From Pseudomonadota bacterium (GTDB lineage: Bacteria; Pseudomonadota; Gammaproteobacteria; Burkholderiales; Sulfuriferulaceae), in contig JAJYPN010000004.1 of the NCBI GenBank assembly GCA_021795395.1, forward strand, positions 1 through 64,000: a stretch of DNA of 64,000 bases, in the 5' to 3' direction. The notes beneath the pieces were generated by a model, which saw nothing but the letters and a program-made list of their open reading frames with translations, had not been told where the DNA came from and searched no databases. A program made the position numbers and the translations under genes. Below, piece by piece: positions 52,567 through 63,870 of the stretch (positions are counted from its first letter, which is position 1; each line of letters opens with the position of its first letter).

Positions 52567-53871
52567 ATGATAACGATACAAACACTGGATACCCGTTCCG
52601 TGGATTTTCAAACCCGGCTGGATCATTTGCTGGCTTTCGAGAGCGGACAGGACGCGTCGATCGAGAGCGCTGTGGAGGAAATCTTGCGGCAGGTGCGCCG
52701 CGACGGCGACAACGCGGTACTGGACTATACGCGTCGTTTCGACCGTCTCGATGCGGCGGCAGTGAGCGAGCTCGAACTGCCGCCGGCGCGTTTGCAGACG
52801 GCGTTGGAGAAGCTGCCGCCCGAACAGCGAATGGCGCTGGAAGCCGCAGCGCAGCGGATACGCGATTATCATCAGCGACAGATCGTGCCGTCATGGAGTT
52901 ACGAGGAAGCTGACGGCACCCTGCTCGGTCAGCAGGTGACGGCGCTTGATCGCGTCGGCTTGTACGTGCCGGGCGGCAAGGCAGCCTATCCCTCGTCGGT
53001 GCTGATGAACGCAATTCCGGCTCATGTTGCCGGAGTGCGGGAATTGATCATGGTGGTGCCGACTCCGGACGGCATCCAGAATGAACTGGTGCTCGCGGCG
53101 GCGGCGGTGGCGGGGGTGACGCGCGTCTTCACCATCGGTGGCGCGCAGGCCGTTGCGGCGCTGGCTTACGGCACCGCGACGATTCCGCAGGTAGACAAGA
53201 TAGTCGGGCCGGGCAATGCGTACGTCGCTGCCGCCAAGCGCCGGGTGTACGGCACGGTCGGTATCGATATGGTGGCGGGACCGTCGGAAATCCTGATTAT
53301 CTGCGATGGCAAGACCGATCCCGACTGGATAGCGATGGATCTGTTTTCGCAGGCCGAGCACGACGAGCTGGCGCAGTCGATCCTGCTTTGTCCCGATGCG
53401 GCGTATATCGAGCAAGTCGTCGCCAGTATCCGTAAATTATTGCCCGACATGCCGCGTCGCACGGTTATCGAGACTTCGCTGCGCGATCGCGGCATATTGA
53501 TTGCCGTGCGCGATCTGGATGAAGCCGTGCGGATTGCCAATCATATTGCGCCCGAGCATCTGGAACTGTCGATGGAAAACGCCGATAGCTGGGTGGCGAA
53601 AATCCGGCACGCCGGTGCGATCTTTATCGGCCGCAATACCTGCGAAGCCTTGGGAGACTATTGCGCCGGGCCCAATCACGTCTTGCCTACGTCACGTACT
53701 GCACGCTTTTCCAGTCCGCTCGGCGTGTACGATTTCCAGAAGCGTTCGAGCCTGATTCGCGTTTCCCCGGCAGGCGCGCAAACGCTCGGCCGTATTGCCT
53801 CTACGCTGGCGTACGGCGAAGGATTGGCGGCGCATGCGCGTTCGGCGGAATATCGTTTGATTGAATCCTGA
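52567..53871 (+). CDS. hisD: Histidinol dehydrogenase
   Basis: [53 protein letters not shown]. Confidence 0.98.
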   Translation: MITIQTLDTRSVDFQTRLDHLLAFESGQDASIESAVEEILRQVRRDGDNAVLDYTRRFDRLDAAAVSELELPPARLQTALEKLPPEQRMALEAAAQRIRDYHQRQIVPSWSYEEADGTLLGQQVTALDRVGLYVPGGKAAYPSSVLMNAIPAHVAGVRELIMVVPTPDGIQNELVLAAAAVAGVTRVFTIGGAQAVAALAYGTATIPQVDKIVGPGNAYVAAAKRRVYGTVGIDMVAGPSEILIICDGKTDPDWIAMDLFSQAEHDELAQSILLCPDAAYIEQVVASIRKLLPDMPRRTVIETSLRDRGILIAVRDLDEAVRIANHIAPEHLELSMENADSWVAKIRHAGAIFIGRNTCEALGDYCAGPNHVLPTSRTARFSSPLGVYDFQKRSSLIRVSPAGAQTLGRIASTLAYGEGLAAHARSAEYRLIES

Positions 53872-53872
53872 T

Positions 53873-54976
53873 ATGAGCCGTTACTGGAGCTCCATTACGC
53901 GTCAGCTGACCCCGTACGTTCCGGGAGAGCAGCCGAAACTCGCCGATCTGATCAAGCTCAATACCAATGAAAACCCTTACGGCCCCAGCCCGCGCGTACT
54001 GGAGGCCTTGCATGCCGAGGTAGGCGATGGTCTGCGCTTGTATCCCGACCCCAATTGCGATGCGCTTAAAACGGTGATTGCCGGGCAATACGGAATGGCT
54101 GCAGAGAACGTATTCGTCGGCAACGGGTCGGACGAAATTCTGGCGCATGTGTTTCTGGCATTATTGAAGCACGACCTGCCGGTGTTGCTGCCCGACATCA
54201 GCTACAGTTTTTATCCGGTGTATTGCGGTTTGTACGATATTGCCTATACCGCAGTGCCGCTGGACGCCGATTTCCGCATTTGCGTAGACGATTACCTGCA
54301 ACCGAACGGCGGAATCGTCTTTCCCAATCCCAATGCGCCCACCGGTTGTCCGCTGGCGTTGTCCGAAATCGAACGCTTATTGCAGGCGAACCCCGACAGC
54401 GTAGTAGTCATCGATGAAGCGTATGTCGATTTCGGCGCCGAATCCGCGGTCGGTCTGATCGCCCGATATCCGCAGTTGCTGGTCGTGCATACCTTGTCCA
54501 AATCGCGCGGCTTGGCCGGATTGCGCGTCGGCTTCGCCCTCGGTAGTCCGGAACTGATTGCGGGATTGACGCGCGTGAAAGACAGTTTCAACTCCTATCC
54601 TCTCGACAAGCTGGCGCAGACCGGGGCGATTGCGGCGATACGGGATAGCGCTTACTTTGATGCGACGTGCAGGCAAATTGTCCGTAGCCGCGAAAAACTG
54701 GTTGCCGATGTAAGCCGGCTGGGTTTCGTCGTACTGCCGTCGGCGGCAAATTTCATTTTCGCCCGGCATCCCCGATTCGAAGGAGAGCGGTTGGCGGCAC
54801 TGTTGCGCGAGCGGCATATCATCGTTCGCCATTTTCGCCAGCCGCAACGCATAGCGCCGTTTTTGCGCATTACTGTCGGAACCGATGCGCAATGCCAGGC
54901 GCTGGCGGACGCGTTAGCTGAAATCGTGTACATGCCGCCAAAATCCATTGTGGCATCGGGCACCCCAAGTTGTTAA
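53873..54976 (+). CDS. hisC: Histidinol-phosphate aminotransferase
   Basis: [36 protein letters not shown]. Confidence 0.97.
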   Translation: MSRYWSSITRQLTPYVPGEQPKLADLIKLNTNENPYGPSPRVLEALHAEVGDGLRLYPDPNCDALKTVIAGQYGMAAENVFVGNGSDEILAHVFLALLKHDLPVLLPDISYSFYPVYCGLYDIAYTAVPLDADFRICVDDYLQPNGGIVFPNPNAPTGCPLALSEIERLLQANPDSVVVIDEAYVDFGAESAVGLIARYPQLLVVHTLSKSRGLAGLRVGFALGSPELIAGLTRVKDSFNSYPLDKLAQTGAIAAIRDSAYFDATCRQIVRSREKLVADVSRLGFVVLPSAANFIFARHPRFEGERLAALLRERHIIVRHFRQPQRIAPFLRITVGTDAQCQALADALAEIVYMPPKSIVASGTPSC

Positions 54977-55007
54977 TTAACGAGCCCTAAGATAAACTGC
55001 CAACATT

Positions 55008-55595
55008 ATGCGCACAGCTCAAATTACCCGCAACACCCTCGAAACGCAGATCAGCGTCCAGCTCGATCTGGACGGTACAGGCAAAGGCAGCTTTAATACC
55101 GGTGTTCCGTTTCTGGATCATATGCTCGACCAGATCGCCCGTCACGGCATTATCGATATAAGCGTCGAGGCGGCAGGGGATTTGCATATCGACGCGCATC
55201 ACACCGTGGAAGATATCGGTATCACCCTGGGCCGGGCGCTGGCGCAGGCCATAGGTGACAAAAAAAGCCTGCGGCGTTATGGCCATGCCTATGTCCCGCT
55301 TGACGAGGCCTTGTCGCGCGTCGTGCTCGACCTGTCCGGGCGGCCCGGGCTGGAATATCGGGTGGAGTTTACCCGCGCCGCCATAGGCCAGTTCGATGTC
55401 GATTTAATTCACGAGTTTTTCCAGGGACTGGTGAACCACGCCGGCATCACGTTGCACATAGATAATTTGCATGGCGTCAATGCGCATCATCAGGCCGAAA
55501 CGATATTCAAGGCGTTCGGCCGCGCTTTGCGCATGGCTGTCGAGCTTGACCCGCGCATGAGCGGCGTTGTGCCTTCAACCAAGGGTACGCTGTAA
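55008..55595 (+). CDS. hisB: Imidazoleglycerol-phosphate dehydratase
   Basis: [50 protein letters not shown]. Confidence 0.98.
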   Translation: MRTAQITRNTLETQISVQLDLDGTGKGSFNTGVPFLDHMLDQIARHGIIDISVEAAGDLHIDAHHTVEDIGITLGRALAQAIGDKKSLRRYGHAYVPLDEALSRVVLDLSGRPGLEYRVEFTRAAIGQFDVDLIHEFFQGLVNHAGITLHIDNLHGVNAHHQAETIFKAFGRALRMAVELDPRMSGVVPSTKGTL

Positions 55596-55596
55596 G

Positions 55597-56304
55597 ATGA
55601 ACGCCAGAGCCGATATTGCCGTTATCGATTACGGCATGGGTAATTTGCGCTCCGTCTCCAAAGCGCTCGAACATGTAGCGCCGGATGCCGTCGTCGCAGT
55701 CACCGCCGACGCCGCCATCATCCGCGACGCCGCTCGCGTCGTTTTCCCCGGCGTAGGCGCGATGGCGGAATGCATGCGCGAATTGCAGCAGCGTGGTCTG
55801 GTGGAGGCGGTGCGGGACGCAGCCGCCCGCAAACCGTTTCTGGGCATCTGTCTGGGGATGCAGATGCTGTTCGAGCATAGCGAAGAAGGCGATACGGCGG
55901 GATTGGGCATATTGCCCGGACGCGTGCGCCGGTTCGCCGACGAGGCCATGTACGACAACCGTAACGAACGCCTCAAGGTGCCGCACATGGGCTGGAACGA
56001 AGTGCATCAGGCGATGCCGCACCCGCTCTGGCACGGCATAGCCGATGAAGCACGATTTTATTTTGTCCACAGCTATTATGTCGAAGCAAGCGATCCGGCA
56101 ATGGTCAGCGGCTATAGTCTTTATCCTTTTCCGTTCACTTGCGCGATCGCGGCTGACAATATCTTCGCCGTACAATTCCACCCGGAAAAAAGCCAGGAGG
56201 CGGGATTGGCTTTGCTTGCCAATTTTACGATATGGAATGGTAAAATGGTTGCACCGAGCGACGCTATTGCGCAGCCCGGCCGCTCAGGGCTTATCACCTC
56301 TTAA
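55597..56304 (+). CDS. hisH: Imidazole glycerol phosphate synthase subunit HisH
   Basis: IAVIDYGMGNLRSVSKAL, FLGICLGMQMLFEHSEE, VQFHPEKSQEAGL. Confidence 0.97.
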   Translation: MNARADIAVIDYGMGNLRSVSKALEHVAPDAVVAVTADAAIIRDAARVVFPGVGAMAECMRELQQRGLVEAVRDAAARKPFLGICLGMQMLFEHSEEGDTAGLGILPGRVRRFADEAMYDNRNERLKVPHMGWNEVHQAMPHPLWHGIADEARFYFVHSYYVEASDPAMVSGYSLYPFPFTCAIAADNIFAVQFHPEKSQEAGLALLANFTIWNGKMVAPSDAIAQPGRSGLITS

Positions 56305-56339
56305 TAATTTATGTTGATTGATTTAGATATCTCGTTATC

Positions 56340-57077
56340 ATGCTGATCATCCCTGCTATCGACCTGAAAGACGGTCATTGTGTGCGTCTCAAACAAGGTT
56401 TGATGGAGCAATCCACCGTATTTTCGGAAAACCCCGCCGAAATGGCGCAGCAATGGCTGGCGCAGGGTGTGAGGCGGTTGCATCTGGTTGATCTCAATGG
56501 TGCTTTTGCCGGCAAGCCCGTCAATGGCAAGGCGATTCGCGACATAGTCGATGCCGTCGGTTCCGAAGTACCGGTGCAACTGGGCGGCGGCATACGCGAT
56601 CTCGATACGATAGCGCGGTATCTGGACAGCGGTGTGCGTTACGTCATTATCGGCACGGCGGCAGTTAAAACGCCGGGATTTCTGCATGACGCGTGCAATG
56701 CGTTTCCGGGGCAGATCATCGTCGGGCTCGATGCCAAGGATGGTAAGGTTGCGGTGAATGGCTGGTCAAAACTTACACATCACGACGTCATCGATCTGGC
56801 GCAAAAATTTCAGAATTATGGCGTGGAAGCAGTGATCTATACCGATATCGGCCGCGACGGCATGCTCTCGGGCGTCAATATAGAGGCGACGGTGACGCTG
56901 GCGCGCGCGATTACCATACCGGTCATAGCCAGCGGCGGCATTACCAATCTGGACGACGTGCGCAATTTGTGCGCCGTCGAGCATGAAGGCATCAGCGGCG
57001 CGATTACCGGACGGGCGATATACGAAGGCACGCTCGATTTTGCCGCAGCGCAGGCGCTCGCGGACGAGCTGACGTAA
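56340..57077 (+). CDS. hisA: ProFAR isomerase HisA
   Basis: [45 protein letters not shown]. Confidence 0.98.
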   Translation: MLIIPAIDLKDGHCVRLKQGLMEQSTVFSENPAEMAQQWLAQGVRRLHLVDLNGAFAGKPVNGKAIRDIVDAVGSEVPVQLGGGIRDLDTIARYLDSGVRYVIIGTAAVKTPGFLHDACNAFPGQIIVGLDAKDGKVAVNGWSKLTHHDVIDLAQKFQNYGVEAVIYTDIGRDGMLSGVNIEATVTLARAITIPVIASGGITNLDDVRNLCAVEHEGISGAITGRAIYEGTLDFAAAQALADELT

Positions 57078-57838
57078 TGGGACTGGCCAGACGCATCATT
57101 CCATGTCTTGACGTCAGCGCCGGCCGCGTCGTCAAGGGGGTGCATTTCGCTGGTTTGCGCGATGCGGGCGATCCGGTGGAAATAGCCCGGCGCTACGACC
57201 GTGAAGGAGCGGACGAACTGGCGTTTCTGGATATTACAGCCAGTATCGAGCAGCGCGATCTGATCCTGCCCATCATAGAGGCCGTTGCCGCCGAAGTGTT
57301 CATTCCCTTGACGGTGGGCGGCGGAGTGCGCGAAGTGAACGATGTGCGCCGACTGCTCAATGCCGGCGCCGACAAGGTCAGCATTAATACCACGGCGGTG
57401 ACAAATCCGCGGATCGTCGCCGATGCCGCCGCACGCTTCGGATCGCAGTGCATAGTCGTCGCGATCGACGCCAAAACGAACGGGAACGGCAGCTGGGAAG
57501 TATTCATACACGGCGGCCGCACCGCTACCGGGCTCGATGCGATCGACTGGGCGGTCAAAATGCAGGCATTGGGAGCGGGAGAAATTCTGCTGACCAGCAT
57601 TGATCGCGACGGCACCAAAAGCGGCTTCAACATTCCGCTGACCAGCGCCGTCGCCGAAGCCGTCGGCATACCGGTCATCGCCAGCGGCGGCGTGGGCGAT
57701 CTGCAACATCTGTCCGACGGCATATTGTTGGGTGGAGCCGATGCCGTACTGGCTGCCAGCATCTTTCATTTCGGCGAATACACGATACACGATGCCAAGG
57801 CGCACATGAGGCGAAACGGAATAGAGGTGAGGCAATGA
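57077..57838 (+). CDS. hisF: Imidazole glycerol phosphate synthase subunit HisF
   Basis: [49 protein letters not shown]. Confidence 0.98.
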   Translation: MGLARRIIPCLDVSAGRVVKGVHFAGLRDAGDPVEIARRYDREGADELAFLDITASIEQRDLILPIIEAVAAEVFIPLTVGGGVREVNDVRRLLNAGADKVSINTTAVTNPRIVADAAARFGSQCIVVAIDAKTNGNGSWEVFIHGGRTATGLDAIDWAVKMQALGAGEILLTSIDRDGTKSGFNIPLTSAVAEAVGIPVIASGGVGDLQHLSDGILLGGADAVLAASIFHFGEYTIHDAKAHMRRNGIEVRQ

Positions 57839-58233
57839 CGGTGCAGGAACATCATTGGCTCAGCAAGATCAACTGGTCGGATATCGGTCTGGTGAACGTG
57901 ATCACCCAGGATGTGCATACCAATGCCGTATTGATGGTGGCTTGGATGAACCGTGATGCGCTGAAACGGACAGTGGTTTCGGGCGAGGCCGTATACTGGT
58001 CGCGTTCGCGGAAAAAGCTCTGGCACAAAGGGGAAGAATCCGGCCATATCCAGAAAGTCCACGAGATTCGCCTCGATTGCGACGGCGATGTGATTTTGCT
58101 GAAAGTTGAACAAGTAGGCGGTATTAGCTGTCATACTGGTCGTCACGATTGCTTTTTCCAGAAACTGGAAAATAACGAATGGATCGTCACGGAACCGGTG
58201 CTGAAAAACCCGGAAGAAATTTATAAATCATGA
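57835..58233 (+). CDS. hisI: Phosphoribosyl-AMP cyclohydrolase
   Basis: [50 protein letters not shown]. Confidence 0.97.
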   Translation: MTVQEHHWLSKINWSDIGLVNVITQDVHTNAVLMVAWMNRDALKRTVVSGEAVYWSRSRKKLWHKGEESGHIQKVHEIRLDCDGDVILLKVEQVGGISCHTGRHDCFFQKLENNEWIVTEPVLKNPEEIYKS

Positions 58234-58553
58234 ACGATATACTGGACAGGCTGGGCGCTATATTGATTGCGCGTAAATCCGCAGCGGCAGATTCGTCCTA
58301 CGTCGCCAGTCTGTATGCAAAAGGCCTGGACAGCATACTTAAAAAAATCGCCGAGGAAGCCGCCGAAACCATCATGGCGGCCAAGGACGGCGATAATGAA
58401 AAGATCGTGTACGAAATGGCGGATCTGTGGTTCCATGGCATGATACTGTTGGCGGATCGCGGACTCAGTCCACGGGATGTATTGAACGAGCTTGTCCGGC
58501 GCGAAGGCATATCCGGCCATAGCGAAAAAGCCAGTCGCAAGGATGTGACATGA
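58230..58553 (+). CDS. hisE: Phosphoribosyl-ATP pyrophosphatase
   Basis: [33 protein letters not shown]...[19 protein letters not shown]. Confidence 0.97.
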   Translation: MNDILDRLGAILIARKSAAADSSYVASLYAKGLDSILKKIAEEAAETIMAAKDGDNEKIVYEMADLWFHGMILLADRGLSPRDVLNELVRREGISGHSEKASRKDVT

Positions 58554-58885
58554 ACGAATGCGTATTTTGTAAAATCGTCGACGGCGAATTGCCGAGCAGA
58601 AAAGTTTATGAAGACGAAGAGATATTGGCTTTTCACGATATCAGCCCGCTGGCGGCAGTACATGTTTTGATCATTCCAAAAATACATATCACTTCGCTGG
58701 CGGATTGTACTTCGAAACATCAGGATTTGCTGGGCCGGATGTTGTTGCTTGCACCGCGACTGGCTAAAGAGCACGGTCTGGATACCGGCTTTCGCACCAT
58801 TATCAATACCGGGCGCGGCGGCGGACAAACCGTATTCCATTTGCATATAAACATGTTCGGCGGTGACAGGCCGGCGCAAGCTTAA
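58550..58885 (+). CDS. HIT-family (HINT-like) nucleotide-binding protein
   Basis: [41 protein letters not shown] ... [20 protein letters not shown] overlap with hisE. Confidence 0.96.
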   Translation: MNECVFCKIVDGELPSRKVYEDEEILAFHDISPLAAVHVLIIPKIHITSLADCTSKHQDLLGRMLLLAPRLAKEHGLDTGFRTIINTGRGGGQTVFHLHINMFGGDRPAQA

Positions 58886-58899
58886 TCGAAGGAGGCATC

Positions 58900-59112
58900 A
58901 TGGGCAGCTTCAGCATATGGCATTGGTTAATCGTTTTGGTGATCGTACTGGTCATATTCGGTACGAAGAAATTACGCAATATCGGCGGTGACCTCGGCGG
59001 CGCAGTCAAGAATTTCAAGGAAGCCATGAAAGAAGGCGAAGCTGGCCGGCTCGAAGAACAAAAAGCCCCGCATACAATGGAAGGCGAAGTCAAAGAAAAA
59101 ACCAGGGTATAA
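58900..59112 (+). CDS. tatA: Sec-independent translocase TatA
   Basis: [43 protein letters not shown]. Confidence 0.97.
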   Translation: MGSFSIWHWLIVLVIVLVIFGTKKLRNIGGDLGGAVKNFKEAMKEGEAGRLEEQKAPHTMEGEVKEKTRV

Positions 59113-59114
59113 CC

Positions 59115-59594
59115 ATGTTCGGTGTGGGGTTTTCAGAACTGTTGCTGATAGGGGTAGTCGCTCTGATCGTGATCGGTCCGGAGCGTTTGCCCAAAGTTGC
59201 CAGAACTGCCGGATTGCTGCTTGGCCGGATGCAGCGTTATGTGGCGACGGTGAAGGCCGACATCGCGCAGGAAATCCAACTCGAAGAATTGCATCGAGCG
59301 AGCGCGGCGCTCAAGGAAAGCATGCAGACGACGCGGCAGGATATCGGTAGCGCCATCAGCGATCTGCATCAAACTATCCATACTGGCCGCTCCGCCGAGA
59401 ATATGGAAGCATCCGATACGCTATTTCCAGTCAACAGTACGGCAGTGGATGGCGACGCGGAAGAAAGCAGGCAAATCGAACTGCCGCTGGAGACGCCGGT
59501 CAATGCGTCTGCCAACGCCGAAGCGCCGACGGTAACACGTTCGTCTGCGGGAGAGTCGCCCGGCCATACCGATAAGGCGTCTCCTCACGCATGA
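59115..59594 (+). CDS. tatB: Sec-independent translocase TatB
   Basis: MFGVGFSELLLIGVVALIVIGPERLPKVARTAG. Confidence 0.96.
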   Translation: MFGVGFSELLLIGVVALIVIGPERLPKVARTAGLLLGRMQRYVATVKADIAQEIQLEELHRASAALKESMQTTRQDIGSAISDLHQTIHTGRSAENMEASDTLFPVNSTAVDGDAEESRQIELPLETPVNASANAEAPTVTRSSAGESPGHTDKASPHA

Positions 59595-60397
59595 GCGATT
59601 CCGAACTGCAAGACAGCTTTATTTCCCATCTGGTCGAATTACGTAACCGCTTGTTGCGTGCGATATTGGCGGTAGTCATCGTATTTCTGGGTTTGTTTCA
59701 TTGGGCCAATCATCTTTATAGCCTATTGGCCCGCCCGTTATTGCGGGCATTGCCGAAAGGCGGCCAACTTATCGCCACCGAAGTGACGGCGCCATTTTTC
59801 GTTCCGCTAAAAGTCACCATGATGGCGGCTTTTCTTATTGCGTTGCCGTATGTTCTTTACCAAATATGGGCGTTTATAGCTCCGGGTTTATACGCCCACG
59901 AAAAGAAGTTGGGCATACCCTTGATCATTGCCAGTGTGATATTGTTCTTTTGCGGCATGTCCTTCGCCTATTTTCTGGTATTTCCCATCGTTTTCGGCTT
60001 CATCACCGGCGTTGCGCCCGCAGGGGTGGCAGTCATGACCGACATCAGCAAATATCTCGATTTCGTCCTTACCATGTTTCTGGCATTCGGCATCACGTTC
60101 GAAGTGCCGGTCGTCGTGGTACTGCTCGTTAAAGCCGGACTTGTCAGCGTCGCAAAACTGCGCGAAGTGCGGCCTTACGTCATTGTCGGTGCGTTTATCG
60201 TCGGCGCCATTTTCACTCCGCCCGATGTCGTTTCGCAAACCATGCTGGCGTTGCCGCTATGGCTATTGTATGAAGGAGGGATAATAGTCGCGAGTCTGGT
60301 AAGCCGTACTGTGCCGATAGAAGACGATTATCGGCCGCTCACCGACGCGGAAATGGCAAGCGAGCTCGATAAAAGCGAACATCCTCCCGGAAATTGA
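59591..60397 (+). CDS. tatC: Sec-independent translocase TatC
   Basis: SFISHLVELRNRLLRAILAVV, FVPLKVTMMAAFLIALPYVLYQIWAFIAPGLY, GAIFTPPDVVSQTMLALPLWLLYE. Confidence 0.98.
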   Translation: MSDSELQDSFISHLVELRNRLLRAILAVVIVFLGLFHWANHLYSLLARPLLRALPKGGQLIATEVTAPFFVPLKVTMMAAFLIALPYVLYQIWAFIAPGLYAHEKKLGIPLIIASVILFFCGMSFAYFLVFPIVFGFITGVAPAGVAVMTDISKYLDFVLTMFLAFGITFEVPVVVVLLVKAGLVSVAKLREVRPYVIVGAFIVGAIFTPPDVVSQTMLALPLWLLYEGGIIVASLVSRTVPIEDDYRPLTDAEMASELDKSEHPPGN

Positions 60398-60542
60398 ATC
60401 ATGGCATTTATCCTGCCCGAGGACGATTCATCAGCGTAACAAATTCGCCGGCTGTTGATACTGCATAGTGGGCGAACGCTGGCTTCTTACAAGGATGGAT
60501 TCCCACGCTTGACTGATTGGAGCCGGGTGTGACTACAGCCGG

Positions 60543-60845
60543 CTAGTGAGCGCGTTCCTGAACCAATATCCACGGCGCAAGGACTACCGTCCAGATAGCC
60601 GGTTTGCGCGTTTGCCAGTCGGCGGCTGTCGCGTCTTCGAGTTTGGCGATCTGGCCGTTCAACATCCAGTTTTTTACCGTTTCTGTGTGATCGCAGGCGA
60701 TATGGGCCGCCACATCGATCAAATCCAGCTGGCTATCGACGCGGATCAGTTGCCCCTTGGCGAAAAAAACCTCCAATTCAGTCCAGTCGGCTTTGGCGGT
60801 TTCGGTATTGAGTTTGGCGTGCATCAACTCCAGGGATGCGGTCAT
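60543..60845 (-). CDS. DUF2288-like protein
   Basis: LNTETAKADWTELEVFFAKGQLIRVDSQLDLIDVAAHIACDHTETVKNWMLNGQIAKL. Confidence 0.8.
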   Translation of the reverse strand: MTASLELMHAKLNTETAKADWTELEVFFAKGQLIRVDSQLDLIDVAAHIACDHTETVKNWMLNGQIAKLEDATAADWQTRKPAIWTVVLAPWILVQERAH

Positions 60846-60854
60846 CGGGGTTCC

Positions 60855-62309
60855 TTATTCTTCGTCCGGCAGCAAGGATGGCGCCGGACGCAGCTGTTCC
60901 AGATCGACGGATTCGATCTGGCTGAATCGCCGGCTGATTTTCTGGCTGGTAGTATGAACTTCAGCGGCGTCCTCGTGGGCTTGGCGGATATGGTCGGCCA
61001 GTTTTTTCATACGCAGGTCGAAACGGCTGAATTCCTTGCCCAGTTTGGAGAGTTCGTCTTTGATGATGTGTACCTGGCGGCGGGTTTCCACGTCCTTGAT
61101 GACAGCGCGAGCGGTATTGAGCACCGCCATCAGCGTCGTTGGCGAGACGATCCATACGCGGCGGTTCATGGCGTATTCGACAATATCGGCATGATAGGCA
61201 TGAATTTCCGCGAACACGGCTTCGGCGGGGATGAACATCACTGCTCCGTCGGAAGTTTCGCCTTCGATGATGTATTTGGACGCAATATCGTCGACGTGTT
61301 TTTTGATGTCGGCCTTGAATGCGCGCGTCGCCAGGGCGCGTTCGGATTCGGTGCTTTCGCGATTGCACATGCGATGATAATTTTCCAGAGGAAATTTGGC
61401 GTCGACCGATACTCGACAGGTAGGTTCAGGGAGCACGAGCACGCAATCGACGCGGCTGCCGTTCGACAGGCTTGCCTGAAATACGTAGGCATCGGGCGGC
61501 AGGATATTGCGCACCAGGCCTTCAAGCTGGACTTCGCCGAAGGCGCCGCGCGAGCGTTTGTCTCCCAGCAGAGCTTGCAGCGTGACGACATTGGTGGTGA
61601 GTCCGTCGATTTTTTTTTGCGCTTCGTCGATGGTGGCGAGGCGCGCCATGACGCTGGTAAAGGTTTCATTGGTTTTTTTAAAGCCATCGTCCAGCCGTTC
61701 GGCGACTTTGGCGGAGATTTCCGCCAGCCGGTTGTCTACGCCTTTGGCCAGCGATTCGACAGAGGCGGAAAGTTGGCCGCCTGCCTGCTGCATCGTAGTC
61801 TGTATCAATGCTTGTTCTGCGCGTCCTTGTTCTGCCAGTGTCTGCAAGGTCTTGCCGAGGAATTCGGATTGTGCGTTATGCAAGGAAGCGGCAAATTCCG
61901 TCAGCTGGGCATTGAGTGTGACACGGCTATTGGCCAGTTCGCTGGCCTGCGATTGCGTCAGGGCATGGATAGCCGTATGCATGGCTTCGCGGTTGGCTGC
62001 CAACTGCGTGGATTGCTCCAGTTGCAAGGCTTGTACCGCGCTACGGGTACCTGCGAGTTCGTTGCCCACCAAAGTGCGCAATCGTTCGGAGACATCCGTC
62101 AACGCGGCTTGGATACGGTCGGATTGCGTACTCAAGCCCAGATGCAAGTCGCTTAACATCGCCCGATGACGTGGTTCCATGCCCGAGTCGAGGCGCTGTG
62201 GAAGCTCCGCGAGCGTTGTTTGCAAGGAAGCGATACGCAAAATCAGCCAGACCAGAATGCCGATGACGATGACGATGGCAACGGCGATAAACGTGTAAAA
62301 CAGAGGCAT
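60855..62309 (-). CDS. rmuC: DNA recombination protein RmuC
   Basis: N-terminal TM, coiled coil, KRSRGAFGEVQLEGLVRNILP, VDAKFPLENYHRM, VSPTTLMAVLNTARAVIKD. Confidence 0.95.
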   Translation of the reverse strand: MPLFYTFIAVAIVIVIGILVWLILRIASLQTTLAELPQRLDSGMEPRHRAMLSDLHLGLSTQSDRIQAALTDVSERLRTLVGNELAGTRSAVQALQLEQSTQLAANREAMHTAIHALTQSQASELANSRVTLNAQLTEFAASLHNAQSEFLGKTLQTLAEQGRAEQALIQTTMQQAGGQLSASVESLAKGVDNRLAEISAKVAERLDDGFKKTNETFTSVMARLATIDEAQKKIDGLTTNVVTLQALLGDKRSRGAFGEVQLEGLVRNILPPDAYVFQASLSNGSRVDCVLVLPEPTCRVSVDAKFPLENYHRMCNRESTESERALATRAFKADIKKHVDDIASKYIIEGETSDGAVMFIPAEAVFAEIHAYHADIVEYAMNRRVWIVSPTTLMAVLNTARAVIKDVETRRQVHIIKDELSKLGKEFSRFDLRMKKLADHIRQAHEDAAEVHTTSQKISRRFSQIESVDLEQLRPAPSLLPDEE

Positions 62310-62429
62310 TTAGGATGGCGGCGACCGAAAATATGATTCGGATATTTTACCTTATAAGGACACCTGAGGGTGGTTTTACAGTCTCGTCATTGCCGGTTTA
62401 TGCATCGTATCGCAAACGGGGCTGGCAGA

Positions 62430-62759
62430 TCAATGGGTAAATCCTTGCCCTTTACCTTTCGGATCGGTGCCGTCGAAAGGGTCGACGAGCTGGATAGCCT
62501 GAGTGTTCCCCCAAGCTTCCAGATCTTCGACTTCTACGCCCAGCCAAAAAAAATCGCCAGCGGAATCGTTGCTGCTGCCGCCTACTATTCGCTGATCGTC
62601 TTCCAGCAGAATATGCTGCGAGTATTCATGCGCATCGTCTTTATTACGAAATATCTTCCATAATACAATGCGTTCCTTTTGAGGGTCTTCAGGTAAATTT
62701 CTGGATTGGCTCAAAAGCTGATCGATGTTTACGTTCTTGCCCGATGATTTCGTAGTCAT
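62430..62759 (-). CDS. Hypothetical protein
   Basis: MTTKSSGKNVNIDQLLSQSRNL... preceded by GGAGG; no family recognised. Confidence 0.6.
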   Translation of the reverse strand: MTTKSSGKNVNIDQLLSQSRNLPEDPQKERIVLWKIFRNKDDAHEYSQHILLEDDQRIVGGSSNDSAGDFFWLGVEVEDLEAWGNTQAIQLVDPFDGTDPKGKGQGFTH

Positions 62760-63012
62760 AAAACCTCCATGAGAGACACGCGTAAAACGCGAACTTTTAC
62801 CATGCTGCGATCGGGTGGTTATCAAGCATCGACCGCCAGCACTATGGTATGAGAATTGCTGTATGTAAGCGAAAATCGTGTAATTTCATTTACCATTGCA
62901 ACTCGATGAGTAATCACATTTGTTAATCAATATGATACAGAGTCACACTTATGATGCAAAGAGGTTTGTGAGAGTAGGGTATGTAAGATAAACCCTGGAT
63001 AGGCTAATCGGC

Positions 63013-63384
63013 TTATACGATTTTGCAAGGGATCTCTGCATTGTCGTCAGTTTTATAAACCGCGCATAAGCGATGATAACCGTCAGCGATGATTACCACT
63101 CCGTTCGATGGATCGCGGACAAGCAATAAGGGCGACAAGGATATTCCATGGCGGATTTTTTTTCGGTCGGCTTCGACTTCGGTATTGCTGATCCCGAGTA
63201 ATGAAAGCCTGCTTGCCCTGAAAATGTCCTTGGCCTTGAAACGTTGCATGGAAGCTTGCTGCAGCTTCTGGACAATGCCGGTTACCGCATCCGGTTCATA
63301 GATTAAGCTTAGATACGAAGCCGCAGAAGGGTAATCGTGTTCGTCAGGCAGATCCAGCCATTTGATTTTATTATTCTTGCTCAT
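63013..63384 (-). CDS. Hypothetical protein with ParB/sulfiredoxin-like motif
   Basis: ISLSPLLLVRDPSNGVVIIADGYHRLCAVYKTD resembles ParB-N/Srx-fold 'DGxHR' motif. Confidence 0.6.
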   Translation of the reverse strand: MSKNNKIKWLDLPDEHDYPSAASYLSLIYEPDAVTGIVQKLQQASMQRFKAKDIFRASRLSLLGISNTEVEADRKKIRHGISLSPLLLVRDPSNGVVIIADGYHRLCAVYKTDDNAEIPCKIV

Positions 63385-63422
63385 GAGGATCTATCTCGCG
63401 AAAAAAGAAGTGCTGGATGTGT

Positions 63423-63450
63423 CGAATTCCCGATAGTAACCGGGAATTCG
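63423..63450 (-). terminator. Perfect 10-bp hairpin downstream of PRC-barrel gene; possible terminator
   Basis: CGAATTCCCG-ATAGTAAC-CGGGAATTCG just 3' of the minus-strand stop at 63460; T-run not immediately adjacent. Confidence 0.45.
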
Positions 63451-63459
63451 GGTTGTCGA

Positions 63460-63870
63460 TTATTGGTGAGCGTATTTGAACTCCGGCAATGCTTTCAATG
63501 CGGATTTGGTTGCACCCGGCAACAACAATTTGTTTCCCTTGGTACGCAGATGATTAAATGGAATCAAAACGCTGTGGCGGTCCATGCCGAGAAAGCCGCC
63601 AACGCCGATTACTGCATACGATACGGATTTTTCCGGAGAAACGATAATATCTTCGATCACTCCGATTTTTTTGTTGTCGTCGTTGTAGACGGCTTTGTGC
63701 AGAATTCTTTTTTCAGCACTCCATCCCAGTGCGGCTATTTTCGATTCTTCTATTGAAATTCCTATGGTTTCGGTACCTGCGACAGCCGCTGTGTTGGAGG
63801 CGGCGTATGCCAAGCTTGCCGTATTCATGACGGAACCCAGAACAATAACTGCGACAAATTTCAACTTCAT
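63460..63870 (-). CDS. Exported PRC-barrel domain protein
   Basis: Signal peptide MKLKFVAVIVLGSVMNTASLAYA; KIGVIEDIIVSPEKSVSYAVIGVGGFLGMDRHSVLIPFNHL. Confidence 0.85.
   Translation of the reverse strand: MKLKFVAVIVLGSVMNTASLAYAASNTAAVAGTETIGISIEESKIAALGWSAEKRILHKAVYNDDNKKIGVIEDIIVSPEKSVSYAVIGVGGFLGMDRHSVLIPFNHLRTKGNKLLLPGATKSALKALPEFKYAHQ

Noticed and set aside
56837-57835. 332-aa minus-strand ORF
   Set aside because: Antisense shadow of hisA/hisF within a tightly packed his operon.
60521-60544. AGCCGG...CCGGCT inverted repeat after tatC
   Set aside because: Only 6-bp arms with no T-tract; insufficient for a terminator call.
60546-62156. 536-aa plus-strand ORF
   Set aside because: Antisense to rmuC, whose motifs are clear; long antisense ORFs here follow from codon usage.
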